This document shows, one piece after another, positions 1 to 7,217 of a DNA stretch of 19,759 nucleotides. The notes below the pieces were generated by a model. It saw only the letters and a list, made by a program, of their open reading frames with translations. It did no database searches and was not told the origin of the DNA. This DNA is from Sphingomonas sp. (lineage in GTDB: Bacteria; Pseudomonadota; Alphaproteobacteria; Sphingomonadales; Sphingomonadaceae). Every line of letters begins with the position of its first letter. Position 1 is the stretch's first letter. The stretch is from assembly GCA_013812805.1 (NCBI GenBank), contig JACCSV010000050.1, forward strand, positions 1 to 19,759. Reading direction: 5' to 3'. A program made the position numbers and the translations under genes.

Positions 1-849
1 AGCGGCGACTTGGCTGCCGATGCGCCCGCTGAAGGCAGAGGTCCCCTTGCGGTTGAAATCACCTTCAAGCCCGTGGCCGACCGCTTCGTGCAGCAGCACG
101 CCGCACCAGCCGGGGCCAAGCACCACCGGCATTTCCCCCGCCGGCGCCGCGACCGAGCCGAGGTTGGTCAGCGCCTGGGCGAGCGCCTCGTCAATCGCCT
201 GGTTCCACACCGCGGGGTCGAACAAACGGTCGTAAAGGTAGCGGCCGCCCATCCCGTAGCTGCCGACCTCCCGGCGGTCGCCGTCGGCAGCGACGATCTG
301 CACGCCCATCCGGACCAGCGGGCGGACGTCCGAGGCGGTAAAGCCGTCGCCGCGGATGATCTCGATCGCTCGCCAGCTTGCCGTCAGTCCGACGCTGACC
401 TGAGCGACGCGCGGATCGCGGGCGCGGGCGGCGGCGTCGATCTGCTGGCACAGCGCCACCTTGTCGGCGAAGGGCACCTGGGCCAGCGGGCTGTCGGAAC
501 CGTACATCGACTGATTGGTGCGCGCCGGCGGCGGTGAAGACGCGCCTGTTGCCGGGTCGAGCAGCTTGAGCGTCGCTGCGGCACGGTCGATCGCCGCGGC
601 GCTGATCTCGTTGGCGTGCGAGAATGCGGTAGTCTCGCCGCTCACGCCGCGGAGCCCGAAGCCGGAATCGGTGCTGTAGTCCGCCGTCTTCAGCCGGCCA
701 TCATCGAAGCCGAACGCTTCATTGGCGCGATATTCGAGGTACAGCTCGCCATCGTCGCAGCTGGCAAGATGTTTCGCAGCGAGCCGCCGGGCATCGTCGC
801 GGTCGAGCATGCCGGGGCGGTAGAGGAAATCGCGCGGATCGCCGGTCAT
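1..849 (-). CDS. tldD: TldD family metalloprotease, 5' part (runs off left edge)
   Basis: The minus strand reads an uninterrupted frame from an ATG at 849 to the left edge, giving the first 283 residues; E. coli TldD has about 480, so the C-terminal part lies outside. The decisive motif is the zinc-binding HExxxH, seen as LLHEAVGHGLEGDF with H254, E255 and H259, followed by NRKGTSAF, both typical of TldD. In known systems TldD pairs with PmbA/TldE in a cytosolic heterodimeric protease that matures microcin B17 and degrades unfolded peptides. PmbA lacks the HExxxH motif, so this subunit is TldD rather than its partner. The start overlaps the stop of the upstream zinc-finger gene in an ATGA (846-849), so the two are probably co-translated. 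Confidence 0.93.
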   Translation of the reverse strand, partial: MTGDPRDFLYRPGMLDRDDARRLAAKHLASCDDGELYLEYRANEAFGFDDGRLKTADYSTDSGFGLRGVSGETTAFSHANEISAAAIDRAAATLKLLDPATGASSPPPARTNQSMYGSDSPLAQVPFADKVALCQQIDAAARARDPRVAQVSVGLTASWRAIEIIRGDGFTASDVRPLVRMGVQIVAADGDRREVGSYGMGGRYLYDRLFDPAVWNQAIDEALAQALTNLGSVAAPAGEMPVVLGPGWCGVLLHEAVGHGLEGDFNRKGTSAFSGRIGSQVAA

Positions 850-1055
850 GGCAAAGCGGTGTCCGCTGGTCCCCCTTCGAGAATGAAGCGTCGGTCGCAA
901 TAACCGCATTCGACCATACCCGCCTGCGGATCGATACGCAGAAACACGCGAGGGTGCCCGAGTTCCGCCGACACCGCGCCCGAGCCATCGCAGGCGACCT
1001 TCGTCGTCGATACCTTGAACACTTCGGGCGGCGGAGGCGCGGTCACCTTTCGCAC
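846..1055 (-). CDS. Small zinc-finger protein (zf-CHCC type)
   Basis: This 69-residue protein has the spacing of the zf-CHCC family: C22, H34, C50 and C53, with CGYCDRRF at the end of the finger. The same domain occurs in mitochondrial NDUFS6, and in alphaproteobacteria small stand-alone versions are common next to housekeeping genes. The start is GTG at 1055; an in-frame TAA lies immediately upstream, so the frame cannot be longer. A second GTG nine bases downstream is possible. The stop overlaps the tldD start by 4 bp. The gene is divergent from the ABC ATPase, with about 75 bp between them that must hold both promoters; I could not identify convincing -10/-35 boxes there. The role is unknown; zinc binding is inferred from the ligands. 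Confidence 0.85.
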   Translation of the reverse strand: MRKVTAPPPPEVFKVSTTKVACDGSGAVSAELGHPRVFLRIDPQAGMVECGYCDRRFILEGGPADTALP

Positions 1056-1128
1056 TTAGGGTTGCCGCGCACCGGCGACAAGCGGCCCGATCGAGTCTGG
1101 CTGCTTTCGCGCGGTGCGCCTCGCCGCT

Positions 1129-2079
1129 ATGCGCCCCCCGATGGATGACAACGAGCCAGCAATCCGGATCGAGTCCTTGTCGAAGATCTACTCGGCCAAG
1201 GGAGGAGAGCCCAAACTTGCCCTGGACGCCGTCAGCTTCGACGTTCCGCGCGGGCAGATCTTCGGCCTGCTTGGCCCCAACGGTGCGGGCAAGTCGACGC
1301 TGATCAACGTGCTTGCCGGGCTGGTGATGAAGACCGGCGGACGGGCGGTCGTGTGGGGTTTCGACATCGACCGCCACCCGCGTAACGCCAAGCGGTCGAT
1401 CGGGATCGTGCCGCAGGAAATCCTGTTCGACCCGTTCTTCACTCCGGCCGAAGCGCTGGAGATCCAGGCCGGGCTCTACGGCATCCCCAAGGCGCAGCGG
1501 AAGACCGACGAGCTGCTTGCAGCGATGCACCTCGGCGACAAGGCCGATGCCTATTCGCGCACCTTGTCGGGGGGCATGAAGCGGCGCCTGCTGGTTGCTA
1601 AGGCGATGGTCCATTCGCCCCCCATCCTGGTGCTCGACGAACCGACCGCGGGCGTCGACATCGAACTGCGCAAACAGCTGTGGAGCTATGTCCGCTCGTT
1701 GAACGAGCAGGGGGTGACCATCGTCCTCACCACCCACTACCTCGAGGAAGCCGAGCAATTGTGCGACCGCATCGCGATCATCAACCACGGGCGGGTGATC
1801 GCCAACGAACCGACGCAGAGCCTGATCGCCAAGGCGCAGGAGAAGTCCGTGGTCGTAACCTTCGACCAGGACATCGCCACCGTTCCGGTAAACGACTGTT
1901 TCCAAAACATCGCGCTGGTCGACGAACGCACTCTCGAGATCATTTACCGCAAGGACCAGGTCAACGCAGGGGAAGTGCTGACGGCGCTGGCACGGGACGG
2001 GCTCGCGATCATCGATGTCAAGACCCGCGAGCCCGATCTTGAAGACGTCTTTCTAAGCCTGGTCAGCGACGACCGGTGA
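1129..2079 (+). CDS. ABC transporter ATP-binding protein (ABC-2 / YadG-like)
   Basis: A complete ABC ATPase: Walker A GPNGAGKST near residue 52, Q-loop VPQE, signature LSGGMKRRL, Walker B ILVLDEPTAGVD and switch histidine in TTHYLEEAE. The roughly 80-residue C-terminal extension and the overall sequence resemble the YadG/DrrA-like ATPases that energise ABC-2-type exporters in the inner membrane. Three in-frame starts are possible (GTG 1114, ATG 1129, ATG 1141) and none has a clear ribosome binding site; 1129 is a compromise and 1141 (MDDNEPAIR) is equally credible. No permease gene is adjacent, so its membrane partner must be elsewhere. The stop overlaps the GTG start of nadB in GTGA (2076-2079), implying co-translation with NAD biosynthesis. 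Substrate unknown. Confidence 0.9.
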   Translation: MRPPMDDNEPAIRIESLSKIYSAKGGEPKLALDAVSFDVPRGQIFGLLGPNGAGKSTLINVLAGLVMKTGGRAVVWGFDIDRHPRNAKRSIGIVPQEILFDPFFTPAEALEIQAGLYGIPKAQRKTDELLAAMHLGDKADAYSRTLSGGMKRRLLVAKAMVHSPPILVLDEPTAGVDIELRKQLWSYVRSLNEQGVTIVLTTHYLEEAEQLCDRIAIINHGRVIANEPTQSLIAKAQEKSVVVTFDQDIATVPVNDCFQNIALVDERTLEIIYRKDQVNAGEVLTALARDGLAIIDVKTREPDLEDVFLSLVSDDR

Positions 2080-3662
2080 ACGTCGACGTCCTGATCATCG
2101 GCTCGGGAGCTGCGGGGCTCACCGCCGCGCTCAATCTCGCGCCCGAGCTCAAGGTGGCGGTGATTTCCAAAGGGGCGCTCGGCGAGGGCGCGACCGGCTG
2201 GGCACAGGGCGGCATTGCCGCCGTGCTTGAGGAAGGCGACACCTTCGACGCCCACATCAGCGACACGATGATTGCCGGCGCCGGCCTCAACGACGAGCAG
2301 GTGGTCAAGCATGTTGTGGCTGGGGCGCCTGCAGCGATCGCCCGCCTCGCCGAGCTCGGCGTCCCGTTCGCGACCGAAGGCGGGGCTTTGCACCTGACTC
2401 GCGAAGGCGGCCACAGCCACCGACGCATTGTCCACGTCGCCGATGCCACCGGCCGTGCAGTCCAGCAGGCGCTGGAGGCGGCGGTCGCCAAGCACCCCAA
2501 TATCACGCTGTTGCCAGACATGGTCGCGATCGACCTGATCACCGGCCGCCACGCCGCCGACTTTTCGACCAGTGGCCAGGTGCACGGGCTTTACGCCTAC
2601 AACCGCCGCACCCGACGGGTCGAGGCGCTGGCAGCCCGCGCCACCATCCTCGCCACCGGCGGCGCCGGACGCGCCTACCTTTATTCGACCGCTCCGCGGG
2701 GAGCGACCGGCGACGGCATCGCCATGGCGTGGCGTGCCGGCTGCCGGGTGTCGAACATGGAGTTCATGCAGTTCCACCCGACCTGCCTCTACAACCTGGA
2801 GGTCAAGAACTTCCTGATCACCGAGGCGGTTCGCGGCGAGGGCGGGCACTTGAAGCTTCCGCCGGGAGTCGACGGCGGCGGCGAGCGGTTCATGCCGCGC
2901 TTCGACCAGCGCGCCGAGCTGGCGCCGCGCGACATCGTCGCCCGCGCCATCGATCATGAGATCAAGCGGCTTGGCCTCGATTACGTCCACCTCGACATCT
3001 CGCACCGTGAGCCGGACTTCGTGCGCGGCCACTTTCCCAACATCTTTGAGAAGCTGCTCCGGCTGGGCATCGACATCACCAAGGAGCCGATCCCGGTGGT
3101 CCCGGCGCAGCATTATACCTGCGGCGGGGTAGTCGTGGACCTGGCCGGCCGGACCGATGCGCCCGGCCTTTACGCCGCCGGCGAAGTCACGCAGTCGGGG
3201 CTTCACGGCGCCAACCGGCTGGCCTCCAACAGCCTGCTCGAATGTCTGGTGTTCGGCGAAGCGGCCGCCCGCGACATCCTCGCCTCCTGGACCGACCTGC
3301 CAATGCCGCCGCCGATCCGCGACTGGGACGAAAGCCGAGTCACCGACAGCGACGAGGAAGTGGTGATTGCCCAGATCTGGGGCGAAATCCGCCGCTTCAT
3401 GTGGAATTTCGTCGGCATCGTCCGGACCACCAAGCGCCTCGAGCGGGCCAAGCGCCGGATCGACATGCTTCGCCAGGAAGTCGCCGATTATTACCGCAAC
3501 TTCCGCGTGACGCCCGACCTGATCGAGCTTCGCAACCTGGTCGAGGTCGCCGACCTCATCGTCCGCTGCGCACTCAGCCGGCAGGAAAGCCGGGGATTGC
3601 ACTTTACGCTCGATTTTCCGGACACGGCGCAGGCCGCGCGCGATACGATCCTCGTGCCCTGA
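2076..3662 (+). CDS. nadB: L-aspartate oxidase
   Basis: A 528-residue flavoprotein, close to the 540 of E. coli NadB. It oxidises L-aspartate to iminoaspartate, which NadA condenses to quinolinate in de novo NAD synthesis, in the cytosol. Visible features are the N-terminal FAD dinucleotide fold GSGAAGL (9-15), ATGWAQGGIAAV (39-50), GGHSHRRIVH (111-120), FHPT (233-236), EAVRGEGGHL (250-259), APRDIVARAI (283-292), HYTCGG (346-351) and the FAD-binding LHGANRLASNSLLECLVFG (376-394). The related SdhA/FrdA subunits share this fold, but the length, the tail and the absence of any sdhB/C/D neighbour favour NadB. The start is a GTG overlapping the stop of the ABC ATPase. nadA and nadC are not in the window. 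Confidence 0.95.
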   Translation: MNVDVLIIGSGAAGLTAALNLAPELKVAVISKGALGEGATGWAQGGIAAVLEEGDTFDAHISDTMIAGAGLNDEQVVKHVVAGAPAAIARLAELGVPFATEGGALHLTREGGHSHRRIVHVADATGRAVQQALEAAVAKHPNITLLPDMVAIDLITGRHAADFSTSGQVHGLYAYNRRTRRVEALAARATILATGGAGRAYLYSTAPRGATGDGIAMAWRAGCRVSNMEFMQFHPTCLYNLEVKNFLITEAVRGEGGHLKLPPGVDGGGERFMPRFDQRAELAPRDIVARAIDHEIKRLGLDYVHLDISHREPDFVRGHFPNIFEKLLRLGIDITKEPIPVVPAQHYTCGGVVVDLAGRTDAPGLYAAGEVTQSGLHGANRLASNSLLECLVFGEAAARDILASWTDLPMPPPIRDWDESRVTDSDEEVVIAQIWGEIRRFMWNFVGIVRTTKRLERAKRRIDMLRQEVADYYRNFRVTPDLIELRNLVEVADLIVRCALSRQESRGLHFTLDFPDTAQAARDTILVP

Positions 3663-3697
3663 TTACCCTGGCGGATGACGGGGGAGCATGTCGTGGC

Positions 3698-4645
3698 TTA
3701 CTGATCTGCGATCTCGCGAAACGTCGTCGGATCGACCCCGTGAATGCTTCGGAAAGTCCGCGAGAACTGGCTTCGGCTGGAATAGCCGACCGCCGCTGCC
3801 AGGCATTTGATCGACATCTCCGAACTGCGCAGCAGCCGCGCCGCCGAATGCATCCGGACATATTGGACAAATTGCATCGGGGTCTGGTTGTACCGCTCGG
3901 CAAATCGCGTGGCGAAGCCGGAGCGGCTCATGCCGGCGGCAGCGGCGAGCGAAGCCACGGTGTAAGCGCGCTCAGGCTGCGCGACGACTTCTGCGACAGC
4001 CCGCAGGAGTCGAGAATCGCCGAGCCGGGCGAGCAACGGCGATTCCGCGCCTTGTTCCTCCAGATGCTGTCGCAGCAGCAGGATGATGATCTGCTTCATC
4101 AGGCACTCGGCGTAAACCAGGCTCCCAAGGCCGGGGTCGGAGAGCTCTTGCTGGAGCAGCGTAAAGCTTGCGGAATAGTGTTCGGCATTGTCTACATCGA
4201 GAATCAGGGGGCCGCTGAGCTGGCTGATCAGATCGTCGAAGGCCCCCAGCTGCACGGCTACCGACGCACACCCGATAAGAAGGTCAATGCTCGATCTTCG
4301 GGCACGGAAAGATAGGAGGCCGGCACTATGCAGGACGCAGCTATCCTCTGCCGACGCCTCGTTCGTGACTGCCCCCTGCCCGGTGATGCTTTTCGCCGTG
4401 CCCGGTGGGACGACGACGATGCTGCCGCGCCGAAGTGGCGTCCGGGTTTCGCCGACCTCCAGAAACCCCCCGCCGCCGATAACGAAATGGAGAAGCACCG
4501 AGTCGAGTGGACCGGTCTTGAGCCGCCAACCTTCGCCGATCTGGCAAACCGCGAATGCGGTCAGCCGCACTTCCAGCGCCCTGACGAGCGCCTCGATCGG
4601 TCTCGACGCGAGTTCCTCGATGCTGGTCGCGGCGATTGTTGCCAT
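3698..4645 (-). CDS. AraC-family transcriptional regulator with cupin sensor domain
   Basis: With the start taken at ATG 4645 the protein has 315 residues, the usual size for the cupin_6/AraC group. The N-terminal half (about 15-190) looks like the cupin-type sensor found in this group, with LHFVIGGGGFLEVG and RRGSIVVVPPGTAKSITG. The C-terminal roughly 100 residues carry two helix-turn-helix units: YTVASLAAAAGMSRSGFATRF and IKCLAAAVGYSSRSQFSRTF, ending HGVDPTTFREIADQ. An upstream in-frame ATG at 4738 would add 31 residues, but these look uncharacteristic and would place coding sequence over a regular direct repeat; I prefer 4645. It is divergent from the first Crp/Fnr gene and convergent with nadB, with 35 bp between. 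Ligand and targets unknown; autoregulation or control of the divergent trio is a reasonable inference. Confidence 0.88.
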   Translation of the reverse strand: MATIAATSIEELASRPIEALVRALEVRLTAFAVCQIGEGWRLKTGPLDSVLLHFVIGGGGFLEVGETRTPLRRGSIVVVPPGTAKSITGQGAVTNEASAEDSCVLHSAGLLSFRARRSSIDLLIGCASVAVQLGAFDDLISQLSGPLILDVDNAEHYSASFTLLQQELSDPGLGSLVYAECLMKQIIILLLRQHLEEQGAESPLLARLGDSRLLRAVAEVVAQPERAYTVASLAAAAGMSRSGFATRFAERYNQTPMQFVQYVRMHSAARLLRSSEMSIKCLAAAVGYSSRSQFSRTFRSIHGVDPTTFREIADQ

Positions 4646-4681
4646 TTCGCACCGTAACACAACAAATGCCGTAATCGGGGG

Positions 4682-4713
4682 ATTTTTGGACGGTTGGGCA
4701 CCATTCTTGGACG
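4682..4713. promoter_or_regulatory. Candidate AraC-type operator: 11-bp direct repeat, 21-bp period
   Basis: ATTTTTGGACG at 4682-4692 recurs as ATTCTTGGACG at 4703-4713 (10 of 11 identical), exactly 21 bp apart, which is two helical turns. AraC-family proteins, with two HTH units each, commonly bind direct half-sites on one face of the helix with about this spacing, as at araI1-araI2. The site lies 37-68 bp upstream of the preferred araC-like start and about 90-120 bp upstream of the divergent Crp/Fnr gene. The repeat is directly seen; its function is inferred. Confidence 0.45.
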
Positions 4714-4799
4714 CCAGCCATTGTTCCGGCGCATCCATTCGCTGCCACTCGCCGTAGCTTTATGAAACTAAACAGCTTCGCGCGAGGGCGAGGATAACG

Positions 4800-5582
4800 A
4801 TGCTGCAATACGCGAGTTTCGGGCGAGGCGATTGCGACGATCCGTTATTTACGGGCGAGATCGCCAATCCGCTGGTCGCAAAACTTCAGCGGTTCGTGAG
4901 CTTGGGCGCCGAGGAAATCGCTTCGATCACGGCCCTAAGTCGGAGCGGACAGAAATTTCCGGCCAACCATGTGATCATCGAGGAGGGCAGTCGCCCCGAT
5001 CATGTTTGCATAATCCTCCACGGCTTCGCCTACCGGTACAAAATCTTGACCGGCGGGCGCCGGCAAATCCTCGGCTACCTGGTGCCTGGCGACCTGTGCG
5101 ACGCCCACTTCGCGGTATTCGATCAGCTGGACCACAGCATTGCGACGCTAGGCGATGCCGAAGTGGTCAGAATTCCGATCCAGGAGCTCCTTGATCTGCT
5201 TGCTCGCCATCCCGCGATCGAACGCGGGCTGTCGCTCGCTGCGCTCGTCGACCGCTCGATCCTTCACGAATGGTTGCTCAACATCGGACAGCGCAACGCC
5301 TATCAGAAGCTCAGCCACTTCCTTTGCGAGTTGTCGGTGAGGCTGAAGGCGATTGGCTATGTCAGCGCCGACGGAACGCTGGAGCTCCCTCTTAATCAGG
5401 CGGCGCTGGCGGATACTACTGGCCTCACCCTCGTTCATATCAATCGGACGCTGCAACGGATGCGCGCGGAATCGCTAATTGCGCTGCGCGGCCGCAGGCT
5501 GACGATCTTGGATTTGGAGCGGCTGGCCGCGGTCGCCGGGTTCGAGGTTGGGTATCTTTCGCCACCGGTGCCTGCCAGCTAA
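4800..5582 (+). CDS. Crp/Fnr-family transcriptional regulator (copy 1)
   Basis: A 260-residue regulator with an N-terminal cyclic-nucleotide-binding-type beta-barrel (about 25-140; FPANHVIIEEGSRPDHVCIILHGFAYRY) and a C-terminal winged helix (about 155-240; LNQAALADTTGLTLVHINRTLQRMRAESLI) of the HTH_Crp_2 type. The four-cysteine iron-sulfur arrangement of FNR is not present, and the sensor does not show the full cAMP-contact pattern of E. coli CRP, so the signal is unknown. A good ribosome binding site, GAGG, lies six bases before the ATG. It is divergent from the AraC-type gene and the first of three plus-strand genes, followed by a membrane protein and a second, clearly paralogous Crp/Fnr protein. 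Shared blocks with that copy include AYRYK, GYL, CDAHF, EWLLN and GQR. Confidence 0.92.
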   Translation: MLQYASFGRGDCDDPLFTGEIANPLVAKLQRFVSLGAEEIASITALSRSGQKFPANHVIIEEGSRPDHVCIILHGFAYRYKILTGGRRQILGYLVPGDLCDAHFAVFDQLDHSIATLGDAEVVRIPIQELLDLLARHPAIERGLSLAALVDRSILHEWLLNIGQRNAYQKLSHFLCELSVRLKAIGYVSADGTLELPLNQAALADTTGLTLVHINRTLQRMRAESLIALRGRRLTILDLERLAAVAGFEVGYLSPPVPAS

Positions 5583-5640
5583 AGGCGAGCACAGGGGGCA
5601 CGACACGCAGGCACGACGACAGCGAGGCGCCAATCAGGCC

Positions 5641-6345
5641 ATGGTCCACATTGCGAACATCCCGCGCCCCCAGCGTGCCGCAGCGTTGATGATCGTGATC
5701 CTGATGCACGCCCTGCTTCTTCTCTTCTTTTTCATAACGCGCTGGCAGGCGCCGGCTCCGGCGCAAACGCCCGGCGCTCTGACCGTCGTGTCGGTCGCTG
5801 ATCAGTCAGCGGCAACCCTGCCCCCGCCGCCCAAGCTGCCAAGCAAGGTCGTCTTGGAAGATGTGGTCGAGCTCGCCGAGATTGCGCTTGCCGCGGAAGC
5901 GAATCCGAACGGCGCTGCTGCAAGCGCAAGCGCCTGCCCGACGCTCGAAGTCGTCTCGAAGGCGCTCCTGAGCGACCCGCTTACCGTCGCCGCAGTGCGC
6001 CAGGCACCCCCCGAAACTCGCTCGATCGCGGAGGCGATCGTGATTTGGAACAGCGGATGGAGCCCGGCCACAGCCACTATCGGAGCGCCTTTGGAGCGGG
6101 TCCGTGTCAACGTCAGCCAAAGCCTGGAGTCGATCGACGAAGCCTGTCTCGACGAGCCGGTCGCCGGTCCACGGCTAGTCCCAATTCCAGCCGGGGAGGG
6201 GACCATGTTCCTGGTTTTCGGCTCCGGGAGCTGGACTTGGCGGCAACTCATTCTCGATCCCCAGCCGATGATGCTGGCCGGGCCCGAAGCCTTCGCCACC
6301 CGGAATTCCGCCCCGGCGCCTGCGATTCGGTGGCCATGGAATTGA
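5641..6345 (+). CDS. Membrane-anchored periplasmic protein of unknown function
   Basis: I do not recognise a family. The 234-residue product has a short basic cytoplasmic start, one transmembrane helix (about 13-34, AAALMIVILMHALLLLFFFI), then a proline/alanine-rich stretch (PPPPKLPSK, 61-69) and a predicted periplasmic domain with only two cysteines (C99 and C169), which could form a disulfide. The N-terminal anchor plus proline-rich linker recalls TonB-like energy transducers, but I see no TonB C-terminal domain. The ATG at 5641 is chosen because it precedes the membrane helix; an upstream in-frame start at 5548 would overlap the previous gene and add a charged, unlikely N-terminus. The end overlaps the next Crp/Fnr gene by 10 bp, so it belongs to the same transcript and may signal to, or be controlled by, these regulators. 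Confidence 0.75.
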   Translation: MVHIANIPRPQRAAALMIVILMHALLLLFFFITRWQAPAPAQTPGALTVVSVADQSAATLPPPPKLPSKVVLEDVVELAEIALAAEANPNGAAASASACPTLEVVSKALLSDPLTVAAVRQAPPETRSIAEAIVIWNSGWSPATATIGAPLERVRVNVSQSLESIDEACLDEPVAGPRLVPIPAGEGTMFLVFGSGSWTWRQLILDPQPMMLAGPEAFATRNSAPAPAIRWPWN

Positions 6346-7217
6346 CCCTGCCGCCAGTTGCCGAGCCGGATCCGGCCCTTGCGCCGGCTGATGTTCCGGG
6401 TTCGGGAGTGTTGGGACGCCCGTCCGACGGCGGCTCAGGGCCAGCGATTGGAGCGCTCCTTGCGCCGGTTGGAGGCTGTGCGATCGCGCGCAGGCTCGCC
6501 AATTTCGGCGACCTGGGCAGCGAGGAGATCGCCGCACTCCAACGGCTGTCCCACAACCGAAAGACGTTCGCAGCCGGCGAAACTCTGGTGAGGCAGGGCA
6601 GCAAACCCTTCGCTGTCTTCCTCATCCTCAAGGGCGTCGCCTACCGGTACAAATATCTCGCCAACGGCAAGCGACAGATTTTCGGCTACCTGCTGACCGG
6701 CGACGTGTGTGATGCCCACTTCATTCTGTCGAGGCAGAGCGATCATGACATCGGGCTTCTGACCCAGACCGAGGTCGCGATGGTTCCGATGCATGAACTG
6801 ACCGCCGTCCTGGCCGAATATCCAGGCATCCGGGATGCCCTGTCGAAGATGACGCTCGTCGAAGACGCGGTCCTGCGCGAGTGGCTGCTGAATGTCGGGC
6901 AGCGCAGTGCGCCGCAAAAGCTTGCACACTTCATCTGCGAAATTTCCGAGCGCTTGCTGGCCGTCGGTTCCGTCAATCCCGACGGGTCATTCGACGTGCC
7001 GCTAACGCAATCGGACGTCGCCGACACCATGGGATTGACCGTGGTGCACGTCAGCCGCTGTTTGCAGAAATTCCGGCTCGAGGGGCTCGCAGACTGGTCC
7101 CGGCACCAACTGACGATCCTGGATCGTCCACGGCTGCAGCGGGTCGCGGGCTTCGACGCGGGATATTTGCATTTCAGGGGGCCGCACGCGCCATCCGTCG
7201 ATCCGGCCTATGTCTAG
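6336..7217 (+). CDS. Crp/Fnr-family transcriptional regulator (copy 2)
   Basis: Read from ATG 6336, the 293-residue protein has an unusual proline/glycine-rich N-terminal extension of about 45 residues, then a cyclic-nucleotide-binding-type barrel (about 50-165) and a winged helix (LTQSDVADTMGLTVVHVSRCLQKFRLEGL, 223-251). Over the block AYRYKYLANGKRQIFGYLLTG onward it matches copy 1 at 20 of 28 positions, so the two arose by duplication. A longer upstream frame exists but runs through the preceding gene and is not credible. The start lies 10 bp inside the upstream membrane-protein gene. The stop overlaps the convergent virB11 stop by four bases (CTAG, 7214-7217), leaving no room for a terminator between them. 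Ligand unknown. Confidence 0.9.
   Translation: MELTLPPVAEPDPALAPADVPGSGVLGRPSDGGSGPAIGALLAPVGGCAIARRLANFGDLGSEEIAALQRLSHNRKTFAAGETLVRQGSKPFAVFLILKGVAYRYKYLANGKRQIFGYLLTGDVCDAHFILSRQSDHDIGLLTQTEVAMVPMHELTAVLAEYPGIRDALSKMTLVEDAVLREWLLNVGQRSAPQKLAHFICEISERLLAVGSVNPDGSFDVPLTQSDVADTMGLTVVHVSRCLQKFRLEGLADWSRHQLTILDRPRLQRVAGFDAGYLHFRGPHAPSVDPAYV

Noticed and set aside
1944..3602. A 552-codon minus-strand open frame antisense to nadB
   Set aside because: It is a mirror of the GC-rich nadB codons; the product has no recognisable domain, and NadB motifs on the plus strand are complete.
3242..4315. A 357-codon plus-strand frame over the end of nadB and the AraC-type gene
   Set aside because: Arg/Pro-rich product typical of an out-of-frame shadow; both overlapped genes are well supported.
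4646..4738. 31-residue N-terminal extension of the AraC-type regulator
   Set aside because: Possible by frame, but it would cover the 21-bp-period direct repeat and make the protein longer than usual for the group; kept only as an alternative start.
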